From Pseudo-nitzschia pungens (lineage: Eukaryota > Bacillariophyta > Bacillariophyceae > Bacillariales > Bacillariaceae), in the NCBI GenBank assembly GCA_037355855.1, contig CM074767.1:2542001-2606000 (forward strand): a stretch of DNA of 64,000 nucleotides, read 5' to 3'. The first letter of the stretch is position 1, and the number at the start of each line of letters is the position of its first letter. This document shows, piece after piece, positions 21,279 through 31,312 of the stretch. Under the pieces are notes generated by a model. The model saw only the letters and a list, made by a program, of their open reading frames with translations. It had not been told where the DNA came from and searched no databases. Position numbers and translations under genes: made by a program.

Positions 21279-22290
21279 GCCAATCAAAAAAATCGATTTT
21301 CCAGTACAAATTGTACAGGAATATACGTAGAAAAAAATTAATACAGGGGGGACAGCAAACAGCAAACAGCAGCAACGCGTCCATAATACAGGGGGGACAG
21401 CAAACAGCAAACAGCAGCAACGTCGATAATACAGGGGGGGGACAGCAAGCAGCAGCAACGCGCCGATGATACAGGGGGGGGGGGCGGGACAGCAAGCAGC
21501 AGCAACGCGTCGATAATACAGAGGGGGGGACAGCAAGCAGCAGCAACGCGTCGACAATACAGGGGGGGGACAGCAAGCAGCAGCAACGCGTCGACAATAC
21601 AGGAGGGACAGCAAGCAGCAACGCGTCGATAATACAAGGGGGACAGCAAGCAGCAGCAACGCGTTTATAATACAGGGGGACAGCAAGCAGCAGCAAGGCG
21701 TCGATAATACACCAGGGACAGCAATCAGCAACGCGTCGATAATACAGGGGGGACAGCAAGCAGCAACGAACGCGTTGACAATACAGGGGGGACAGCAAGC
21801 AGCAACGCGTCGATAATACAGGGGGGATAATACACGAGAATATTTTTAAAGAACTATCGCGTCGATAATACAGGGGGGACAGCAAGCAGCAAGCAGCAAC
21901 GCGTCGATAATACAGGAGGGGGACAGCAAGCAGCAAGCAGCAGCAAGCAGCAACGCGTCGATAATACAGGGGGGACAGCAAGCAGCAGCAAGCAGCAACG
22001 CGTCGATAATACAGGAGGGGGACAGCAAGCAGCAGCAAGCAACAACGCGTCGATTATACAGGGGGGACAGCAAGCAGCAGCAAGCAGCAGCAACGCGTCG
22101 ATAATACAGGGTGGGAAGCAGCAACAAGCAGCAGCAACGCGTCGATAATACAGGGGGGGACAGCAAGCAGCAACAAGCAGCAGCAACGCGTCGATAATAC
22201 AGGGTGGGAAGCGTTGATAATACAGGGGGGGGACAGCAAGCAGCAAGCAGCAAAACAGCAGCAACGCGTCGATAATAAAGGGGGGGGGAC
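21130..22290. repeat. G-rich minisatellite, about 35-bp unit
   Basis: More than 25 imperfect copies of a unit of the form CAGCAAGCAGCAACGCGTCG, ATAATACA, then a run of 4-9 G. Unit length varies through AGC/AGCAGCA insertions and G-run length. The same unit occurs at about 2150-2415 and 3650-3785. The long minus-strand frames rich in LLAVPP/RRVAAACC are translations of this array. Confidence 0.9.
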
Positions 22291-22299
22291 AGCAAGCAG

Positions 22300-22495
22300 A
22301 AACGATCTGTCGCTCCTGTTCGCAACAACCGAAAATTGTCGCTCCCTTCTGCAACAACCAGAAATTGTTGCTCCCTTCTGCAACAAACTGGTTATTTCGG
22401 TCCGTCGCTCCTTTTCGCAACAACCGGAAATCGATCGATCCGTCGCTCCCTTCACCGAATCCGTCGATCAGTCGCTCCTTTCTGCAACAACCAAG
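22300..22495. repeat. Short tandem repeat of GTCGCTCC...TGCAACAACC units
   Basis: Five imperfect units of about 35-40 bp built on TCGCTCCCTTCTGCAACAAC followed by a GAAATTG/GAAATCG segment. Confidence 0.7.
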
Positions 22496-22574
22496 AATGA
22501 AAAAATATTTGTGTTAGTTATGATTCTAGAGGAAACAGACACTTGATAAAAGAAAAAAGAAGAGAGTATTTTTA

Positions 22575-22990
22575 TTAAACTATGAGGCATACCTTGTGCC
22601 GTCCGTCCCGTTTGTCGTCGGCCCTGTATGGAGCAATCGTACCGTTCGTCATTGTCATTCGTCGTCGTACCCGATCGTTGCCGTCGTTCCCCTATGGAAA
22701 GAGGAAAGTGAAAACAACAACAAGATCCTGTAAGAAGCGATCGTAGCGATCGTACCCCCGTCGACCCTGTATGGAGCGATCGTACCGTTCATCGTCGTCG
22801 TTCGTCGTCGTACCCAGTCGTTGCCGTTCCCCTATGGAAAGACAAAAGTAAAAACAACAACAAGAAACATCCTGTTAGAAGCGATTGAAGCGACCAAACC
22901 CCCGTCGTCCCTCTCTGGAGCGATCGTACCTTCGTCGTCCTCGTCGTCCCTCTCCGCACCGATCGGTTGTGATTTTCGTCTTCGTTCTTT
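22575..22990. repeat. Tandem duplication, about 145-bp unit
   Basis: Two full copies and a partial third. Each carries TATGGAGCGATCGTACCGTT, then GTCGTCGTACCC, CCCCTATGGAAAGA and AAAACAACAACAAGA. Copies begin near 22625 and 22770, with a partial one near 22910. Confidence 0.7.
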
Positions 22991-23699
22991 TCAATATCAG
23001 TACGTCGTATATCTGGGTAAGCCAGGTAGTTCCAGGACTTCAACACACCCGACCTCCGTGATATGAATCAGACAACAGTGCAGAAAGCAAGAGCGGCCGT
23101 TCTCAAGCTCGCCACAGCATGTGTGTCTTCTTCAAAAGAGATGGTCCCGGTGCCTGAAGGCTACGTTAAACTGGACCGGCCAGAATATTCCGATGCAAGA
23201 AATGAAACGAAAATGAAAATGAAAATGAAAATTATGACACATCGGAAGAGGGAGATGTGGGGCGGAAAATCGATCTGCCACTGTGACGTAATTGTAGTGC
23301 TTTAGTGCTTTATTACGTGCTTTACGGTACTGTGTGTACAGGCTGAGTGGAAAAAATGACAGCAATGTACGTACTTTACAGTACTAAGTGTACAGGCTGA
23401 GAAAAAAATGACAGGTCTGTGCATACCCGTTTACGGTACTGGTACAAATCTTTTGGCGCGTACCCTAACTTAGTGTTGGTACATATTATACAGGAGATGA
23501 GCCTTCCCCGAGATGGTGGTAAGTTAGCATTATAACATAGGGAGAACAACTCTCGAGCAGTAGTAGACAGTTATAGTGGCATTACTGAAATGTATCGCAT
23601 TGGTGCTATTGGTTTGAGTCCCAGCATGGGAATGTCTTTTGCTACATCATTTAGCAATATTTTTGCTGCGAAGCACATGTCACAATAAGTCAGCTATTC

Positions 23700-24924
23700 A
23701 GTTATTCAGTGGTGACACCCATACCATTGGTGATTTTTGAATACTTCTTTTTGCATACTCTTGCCCGTGCATAGGATGAGGAATATTCACACTGGAATCA
23801 CAGAAATATTTGCCAGATTCATTCAGATATGTGATTTGGTACTTTTTTCTAGTAAATTCCGCAGTAGTTAACCAAATATTAATTATTCAGTGGTGACACC
23901 CAAATTATTGGTGATTTTTGAATACTTCTTTTTGCATACTCTTGCCCATGCATAGGATGAGGAATATTCACACTGGAATCATACAAATATTGGCCAGATT
24001 CATTCAGATATTTGATTTGGTACTTTTTTCTAGTGAATTCCGCAGTAGTGGAATAAATATTAATTATTCAGTGGTGACACCCAAATTATAGGTGATTTTT
24101 GAATACTGCTTTTTGAATAGTCTTGCCCATGGATAGGATGAGGAATATACACACTGGAATCATACAACTATTGGCCAGATTCATTCAGATATGTGATTTG
24201 GTACTTTTTTCTAGTGAATTCCGCAGTAGTGGGCCAAATATTAATTATTCAGTGGTGACACCCATACCATTGGTGATTTTTGAATACTTCTTTTTGAATA
24301 GTCTTGCCCATGGATAGGATGAGGAATATACACACTGGAATCACACAACTATTGGCCAGATTCATTCAGATATTTGATTTGGTACTTTTTTCTAGTGAAT
24401 TCCGCAGTAGTTAACCAAATATTAATTATTCAGTGGTGACACCCATACCATTGGTGATTTTTGAATACTTCTTTTTGCATACTCTTGCCCGTGCATAGGA
24501 TGAGGAATATTCACACTGGAATCACAGAAATATTTGCCAGATTCATTCAGATATTTGATTTGGTACTTTTTTCTAGTAAATTCCACAGTAGTTAACCAAA
24601 TATTAATTATTCAGTGGTGACACCCAAATTATTGGTGATTTTTGAATACTTCTTTTTGAATAGTCTTGCCCATGCATAGGATGAGGAATATTCACACTGG
24701 AATCACAGAAATATTTGCCAGATTCATTCAGATATGTGATTTTACAGTATTTTCTAGTAAATTCCACAGTACTGGGCCAAATATTAATTATTCAGTGGTG
24801 ACATCCAAATTATTGGTGATTTTTGAATACTTCTTTTTGCATACTCTTGCCCATGTATAGGATGAGAAATATTCACACTGGAATCACACAAAGCTTGGCC
24901 AGACTCATTCCGATATTTGATTTG
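23700..24924. repeat. 181-bp tandem satellite, about 6.8 copies
   Basis: The word CAGTGGTGAC occurs at 23707, 23888, 24069, 24250, 24431, 24612 and 24793, a spacing of exactly 181 bp each time. Copies differ mainly by substitutions and keep their length. Each unit includes TTGGTGATTTTTGAATACT, GGATGAGGAATAT and CAGATTCATTCAGATAT. The repeated 64-residue frames at 24123 and 24666 are products of the unit, not genes. Confidence 0.95.
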
Positions 24925-25559
24925 ATGGTATATTTACTGAGGTAGTACTATTCTTGCTGCTTGTAATAGTAGTACAGTTATACACTGCTGCTACATACTA
25001 CTGCAGTGCGTAGGTAGTAGTACATAAGAGATAGTCAAAAATTATGGCGCAGCAGGGCAGGCTCTCTGTGGTTTAGGTGGCGCGCGATATCACCATCAGG
25101 TTTCTACTGGTTTCTACTATTACTTCAGTACGGTACACACTACTAGTAGTAACTCTACTGCTATCATGTAGAAGAAATCAATTCTCAGCAAATAAATGCA
25201 TGACAGAAAATGCATGTGTCGTAAATCTTACTTCACATAATTTGGGGTCGAAATGGAACAAGAAAGACGGCAACTGAAATATAATGAGATGGAAATGGTA
25301 AGTGAACCACATCAAGGTTGGAGGAGGTATTAATCATGGATTTTGATTCGTCTAACTGTGCATCATTGACTTGCCTGCTTGCTCCTGATAGGGAGGCGAC
25401 TGCAACTACTGATGAAATAGGATGCAATGGCAAATGAAATATAATGCAACGGTGAGTGAAGCACATCAAGATCTGGGGTATTGATAATGGATTTCAATTG
25501 TTCTAATTCTGCATTGAGTTGCCTGCTTGCTACTGATTGGGAAGAATCAACTTTAATGC

Positions 25560-26035
25560 GACGGGGCAACTGAAAAATTATGCGATCGCAACTGACACAT
25601 AATGCGATCGCAACTGACACATAATGCGATCGCAACTGAAATATGATGCAATCGCAACTGACATATAATGCGATCGCAACTCAAATATGATGGGATCCCA
25701 ACTGAAAAATGATGCGATCGCAACTGAGGAAATATGATGATGCGATCGATCGCAACTGAAATATGATGCGATCCCAACTCAAATATGATGCGATCGCAAC
25801 TGAGGAAATATGATGATGCGATCGCAACTCAAATATGATACGATCGCAACTGAGGAAATATGATGATGCCATCGCAACTCAAATATGATGCGATCCCAAC
25901 TGAGGAAATATGATGATGCCATCGCAACTCAAATATGATGCGATCCCAACTGAGGAAATATGATGGGATTGCAACTGAAATATGATGCAATCGCAACTGA
26001 AATATGATGCGATCACAACTCAAATATGATATAGG
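25560..26035. repeat. GCGATCGCAACTGA minisatellite, about 22-bp unit
   Basis: About 20 copies of a 22-bp unit (GCGATCGCAACTGA plus CACATAAT or AATATGAT), some stretched to about 30 bp by GGAAATATGATGAT. Many units carry the palindrome GCGATCGC or its variants GCGATCCC and GCAATCGC. Confidence 0.9.
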
Positions 26036-26545
26036 AAGTAAATTTGTGTGGTGGTGGGAACAAGAAAAAACGAATTGAGAATAAAATTGTTACTATAAAT
26101 TCTAAAATTTTTTTGAAAGATTGACTGGTTTTGCATCACAGTAAGTCAAAATTTCTTAGGTGAGGGTCGCAATTCGTGTGAGGAGAGGGGTCGCGATTTC
26201 TGGAGTAGTCCATAATTTTTGTGAAGAATTTTTTGAATGTATGCTGGAATTTCTTGAGGGGTGTGCCGGGAAATAATTTGTGTCGTGTTCAAAAAAAAAG
26301 AATTAATTTTTTTGAAAAAAGCACGAGAAAATTAGAATGGGGTTGATTAATTTGATTAAGTGACTGAAGAAAATATTTGAGTCTTAAAAAAAAATTTGGG
26401 TCGAGTTTGAATTTTTTTTTTTTCTCGGAATTGAGGTAGTTATGCGGTCGCGATTGGGGTTGCGAATCGGGAGAGAGCTAGGAATCCAGCTACGTCAAAA
26501 TGAGCCAGGAATAAATCGCGACCCCCCTAAATAAATTGTTGGGAG

Positions 26546-26569
26546 GGGTCGCGAAACAGTTTTCGGACG
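26546..26569 (-). repeat. Right terminal inverted repeat
   Basis: Plus strand reads GGGTCGCGAAACAG then TTTTCGGACG; the reverse complement matches 20439-20462 with one mismatch. Confidence 0.7.
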
Positions 26570-26803
26570 AATCTACTTGGATTATTCCCATGCAGTGGCA
26601 GGAATTGTCATCTGCGTGCTATGTGATGCTACATAGTTTACTTTTAGAAAAAGTGAACTACTGTGTTTTCTATTTTCACTTCTGAGATGGAGTGATTGAT
26701 TCTAACTCAAACAATTTCTAGCTCCGTGCTACGAAGTACGAAGTATGCTATTACAGACGTCCTACTACAGAATTCCTATCAGCTGTCTTATGAAGATATC
26801 CAG

Positions 26804-27720
26804 TGTGCTATGATCTGTGCTAAGGCCCTGTGTAGAAGGGCTACTGGGTCTACAGTCAGCAACATCCAGTAACTGACTAACAGGTGCTGAGCTGAGTGCT
26901 AGAGCTGTGTGCTAATTGCTAGCATACAGGCTCAGCAACAGGCTTAGCAACGGGCTTAGCAACAGGCTTAGCAACAGGCTTAGCAACAGGCTTAGCAGCA
27001 GACCTATCCTGTCTAGTATTGCTAGCAGAGTTTACTAGGGTCGCCGCGTACGATTTGTACCAATTGTACGTACCCCGAGTAAAGCACCTTTATGGTGTAG
27101 CCAGATGCTACAGGGTTAGGGTTGCTAAGGCTACGAGATACTGGAAGATGCTAGCATACCATGATACCAATGCTAAGATACGATGCTACCGCCGGGGCCA
27201 GGTCATTGGTGTATAATATGTACCATGACTGGATGCCCGGCCCAAACAGTTACCAAACGTGCTAGCATAAGTGAGCTAGCACACGATTGGATAATTAAGC
27301 GAAGCTTAATTAAACGAAGCTACGCTACGATACTCCGATACGGTACGCTACTCGTAGGATACGGTACCAGAGCTACAGGAGCTCTGTTATTATACGAGTT
27401 AGCGAGTTAGCGAATTGATGTCACAATACCGTACAGAGCTGAGCGCTTTGGCTCAGCTCCTTTTCACTCTTTCTTTTACACTCTAAAATAGAAACCTATC
27501 ATGCCCTTCTTTTGATCGATTCCGATGTACCTCTAGGGAAGTGCTTTGTATTGCTTGAGCGTATGCAATAGACCTTGAACAGTCCACTGTAGACTCACGA
27601 TTTGCCAGGACTTTATGTGTTATTATTGTTAGGGCTTTCCCCTATTTTTAGACCAGTACGAGATAATTCATATCTACGATTAAGTTCCCCGAAGACCGCT
27701 GACGAGCGGATATCAACACA
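26804..27720 (+). repeat. 5' LTR
   Basis: It matches the 3' LTR at an offset of 3,119 with only two differences noticed (near 27417 and 27513). It contains five or six tandem CAACAGGCTTAG 12-mers at about 26930-27000. A strong hairpin, GAGCTGAGC and GCTCAGCTC around GCTTTG (about 27437-27460), precedes a T-rich tract, perhaps an end-processing signal. Confidence 0.93.
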
Positions 27721-28570
27721 GTTTATCAGACCCACCGCTCGACCCACTACTACGAACCGGGACGCCGGCTAGAGCGTGTGAAGAAACCCAGCTGGCTGAT
27801 CACCACTGGCATCCATGCCTACACTTGGATGTAAAACCTCAGCTGAAACTGGACCAGCAGCTGACATCGTGAGATCCCTGATGTTAATGGGGAGCCCTTC
27901 CCCAGACCCGCGAACCGACCGGAGTCCGCACATCCACCTCTGCGGATCTATTGGTATTCATATTCAGTAGCTGAGCGTCATGGTGGCTCCATGGAGGCCC
28001 AGTCCGGAGGGGAAGGAGCATGATGGACGTGGAGAAAGCAGCGTCCATGATTCCCTGTTATTTCTTTACAGGATTCAAGGGGACGTTTGCCGGGGATGGG
28101 ACAACGCTGGAAAAAGAAAAGGACAGACCACCACGAACTTTCCAGTGAAGACAGTGTCCAGCAGACCAAGGACATGACGTCAGTCCCATCCGAAACCTCG
28201 AACCTGCTATACCACCGATTTTTGATTTTAGCCAAGGGAATTTGGAATCGGACAAGCCAAGAACCCTGAGATCTGTCATATCTCAAAATCAAATCGATTG
28301 GTCCAGAGCAGAAAGACCGAATAGAATTCTTCTTTTGGTCGTAACCAACCATCCAACCATCGAATCAGAACCATCGATGTGGATAGACGTCAACACGAAA
28401 CTGTTGACATGCAAACGCTGACGTGATACCTTTCTTGACACCTTTTCTTTCGAACGTCGACACGAAACCGATACAAACCTTCGATCGACAACTTGGGTGG
28501 AAACAGTCCCCACCACAAAAGAATTTGGTTTAGAAACTGAAGCAAATTAGGTAATCAAAGCAAGACAACC

Positions 28571-29017
28571 ATGGCCAAGCAAACCAGAAGACAACTCGCT
28601 GCAGCCGCCGCCGGAGCCGGCGCTGCTGGAGATGCCCCCGCCCCTGAAGCCGGAGGCGCCATCCCTGGAGGCGGCGCTGTCCCTGGAGGCGGCGCTGTCC
28701 CTGGAGGCGGCGCTGTCCCTGGAGGCGTTGCCCCTGGAGGCGTTGCCCCTGGAGGCGCTGCCCCTGGAGCACCTGGAGCCGGTGTTCCCCCTGTCGGAGC
28801 GCCTGGAGTCCCTCCTGCTGCTCCTGCTGGAGCCTCCAGAGTCCAACAAGAACCAAACCTTGACATCCAACCCCGATCTGAGATGATCCTGCTTGCTGCT
28901 ATTCAAGAACTGAGAGCAATGCGCAACGAGAACGCAGCTCGGATTGCTGCTGAGGCTGCTGCTGCTGCTGCTGCTGCCGCTGCCGCCGCTCGTGCCCCTG
29001 CTCCTGCTCCTGCTCCC

Positions 29018-29049
<32 letters not shown>

Positions 29050-29932
29050 CGCCGCCCCTACAGGAGCTAGTCCTGAAATCCTCCAAGCCCATGCCACAGC
29101 CCAAGCTAATGGTGGAATCTCTGGATACAAGAATGGAGCAAAGCTCAGCTCAAGGGAGGTAGACCTCCACAAGATCCTCTCTGGCTTTAGTAACAGTGAT
29201 ACGGCGGATGAACTATTCCGAAATGGTCTCAACAGCATCGAGTCCATTCAGCAGCTCTCTGCCAAGGAACTCCCCAAGTACCTCCGTGACTTCAATGGGG
29301 GTCGTCATCCGATGTGCCCCTACCATGAACGAGTATTCATCGGACTATCCTTCCGACAATCCTTTCAGCTTCTTTCGGAATGGATCCACTACCAACCTCT
29401 CATTGGTATCAAGCCTACAGCCCATACTTGGCTTAGTGATCCCCTCGCAGCCGACCGAACTCGCCAACGCCTACATGAAATGCAGACCGCCGACAAGGAG
29501 GTCGTCTCCTCGTCCATTACTCCGCCGAAGCTCACCAACCTTGACAACTTCCGTCAATGGGAAGAAAGTTTCCGTCAGTTCCTCCGCTTCCAGTACAATG
29601 AACAAGGGTTCCCCCTATCATACGTCATCCGTCCGAAGGAGCAAGAGACGGTGACTGCAGCAGAGAGATCCGCCACTGTTGGGAAGGACGGGATTTTTTC
29701 CAACTGGATGGATTATAATGTTCGATGTGCCACGCTCGAAGGCCCGCAGTTCGTCACTGACAACCACGACGTTTGGGTGTTGCTCTGCAACGCAGTCCGC
29801 GATGGCCCTGCCTGGGCCTACACTCGAAGGTACAAAGACGCGAAGAATCCGACTGGGAACGCCCGAGCGGCTTTCCTACATCTCTACGAGAACGCCTTCT
29901 CCGCAACCAACGTCGCGGCTATTGTGCTATGA
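28571..29932 (+). CDS. gag: Retrotransposon gag-like protein, C-terminally truncated
   Basis: A 453-residue frame. Residues 1-95 are Ala/Gly/Pro-rich with an 18-nt coding repeat (PGGGAV). A poly-Ala then AP-repeat segment lies near 125-165. From about residue 175 comes a globular part typical of diatom copia-type Gag: KLSSREVDLHKILSGFSNSD, LPKYLRDFNGGRHP, LSFRQSFQLLSEWIHYQP, LDNFRQWEESFRQFLRFQY, VWVLLCNAVRDGPAW and AFLHLYENAFSATN. The frame enters the 3' LTR at 29923 and stops there (AIVL). No CCHC zinc knuckle is present, so the nucleocapsid part and all of pol are missing. It would assemble capsids, if anything, only with help from intact relatives. Confidence 0.8.
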
Positions 29933-30839
29933 TCTGTGCTAAGGCCCTGTGTAGAAGGGCTACTGGGTCTACAGTCAGCAACATCCAGTAACTGACTAAC
30001 AGGTGCTGAGCTGAGTGCTAGAGCTGTGTGCTAATTGCTAGCATACAGGCTCAGCAACAGGCTTAGCAACGGGCTTAGCAACAGGCTTAGCAACAGGCTT
30101 AGCAACAGGCTTAGCAGCAGACCTATCCTGTCTAGTATTGCTAGCAGAGTTTACTAGGGTCGCCGCGTACGATTTGTACCAATTGTACGTACCCCGAGTA
30201 AAGCACCTTTATGGTGTAGCCAGATGCTACAGGGTTAGGGTTGCTAAGGCTACGAGATACTGGAAGATGCTAGCATACCATGATACCAATGCTAAGATAC
30301 GATGCTACCGCCGGGGCCAGGTCATTGGTGTATAATATGTACCATGACTGGATGCCCGGCCCAAACAGTTACCAAACGTGCTAGCATAAGTGAGCTAGCA
30401 CACGATTGGATAATTAAGCGAAGCTTAATTAAACGAAGCTACGCTACGATACTCCGATACGGTACGCTACTCGTAGGATACGGTACCAGAGCTACAGGAG
30501 CTCTGTTATTATACGAGTTAGCGAGTTAGCGAATCGATGTCACAATACCGTACAGAGCTGAGCGCTTTGGCTCAGCTCCTTTTCACTCTTTCTTTTACAC
30601 TCTAAAATAGAAACCTATCATGCCCTTCTTTCGATCGATTCCGATGTACCTCTAGGGAAGTGCTTTGTATTGCTTGAGCGTATGCAATAGACCTTGAACA
30701 GTCCACTGTAGACTCACGATTTGCCAGGACTTTATGTGTTATTATTGTTAGGGCTTTCCCCTATTTTTAGACCAGTACGAGATAATTCATATCTACGATT
30801 AAGTTCCCCGAAGACCGCTGACGAGCGGATATCAACACA
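29923..30839 (+). repeat. 3' LTR
   Basis: Same length and ends as the 5' LTR. It is joined directly to the gag frame with no polypurine tract before it. Confidence 0.93.
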
Positions 30840-31312
30840 GTCTCCTGGTTTTAGTAGAAATTAGTAGTCGGGGACGTACCGGTAGAACCGGGGGACAGCT
30901 GATAAGAATTTTGTAGTAGTACAATTTTCGTACTTTTCCTACGTTTTCGAAAATACTTCTAATGGAATAGCCGACGGAGTCAGTCGAACCTTCACTGTAC
31001 TCCTTCGCGCGACGACGCACGCGTTTGTTCTCCGGAGAATGATGTCATTCACTACAGGATACAGTACAATTATTATTGTGATAACAACTGCGTTATTTTT
31101 TGTGAATTTTGGCCATTGTGTTGAGAAGCCATGAAGAAAGACGACATGGAAACGTTTTCTTTCTTGGTACCGGAATTATTTTTGTCTTCGGAACTACCGG
31201 AATTACTCGCTCACTTTTGTTCTACAGGGCATCATCAACCGATGTCACAATGGTGAAGAGGCAACTTGCTCGGTAACATTTACACTGGACACAATTTGTG
31301 ACGACGACAACA
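30840..31312. other. Upstream region of the mutase-like gene, no gene seen
   Basis: It lies between the retrotransposon and the next start codon. No coding frame is supported. The LTR insertion ends about 470 bp upstream of the start codon. Confidence 0.5.

Larger units (their letters stand above)
20439..26569. mobile_element. Large composite element with terminal inverted repeats (6.1 kb)
   Basis: Inverted ends share CGTCCGAAAACTGTTT followed by T or C and GCGACCC (20439-20462 and 26546-26569). Inside each end lies a cluster of TCGCGACC words and then an A/T-rich tract with CGACCCC. The interior has one open frame (20850), an ACGCGTCGATAATAC minisatellite, a 22-residue-scale GCAACAACC repeat, a roughly 145-bp duplication, a 181-bp satellite and a GCGATCGCAACTGA array. 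No transposase or integrase was recognised, so the element seems non-autonomous. No clear target-site duplication is seen. The outer boundary could still be two separate elements in opposite orientation. Confidence 0.55.
26804..30839 (+). mobile_element. LTR retrotransposon with truncated gag and no pol
   Basis: Two 917-bp direct repeats (26804-27720 and 29923-30839) bound a 2.2-kb interior. Each LTR begins TGTGCTATG and ends CAACACA, so the TG...CA rule holds. The bases after the 5' LTR, GTTTATCAGACCC, resemble the TATCAGA core of initiator-tRNA primer sites of copia-type elements. The interior has a leader (27721-28570) and a gag frame running straight into the 3' LTR. Protease, integrase, reverse transcriptase, RNase H and a polypurine tract are all absent, and no flanking duplication is seen. 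The element is non-autonomous or a deletion derivative. Confidence 0.9.

Noticed and set aside
21112..22423. Long minus-strand frames rich in LLAVPP and RRVAAACC
   Set aside because: Direct translation of the 35-bp minisatellite.
23700..24924. Regular repeats considered as a CRISPR array
   Set aside because: The whole 181-bp unit is conserved, with no alternating unique spacers, and the genome is eukaryotic.
27019..27216. Short frames inside the LTRs (also at 30138-30335)
   Set aside because: Present identically in both LTRs, with no ATG-supported domain; non-coding LTR sequence.
28547..29104. Ser/Arg-rich minus-strand frame
   Set aside because: Antisense of the Gly/Pro/Ala-rich gag N-terminus; low complexity only.
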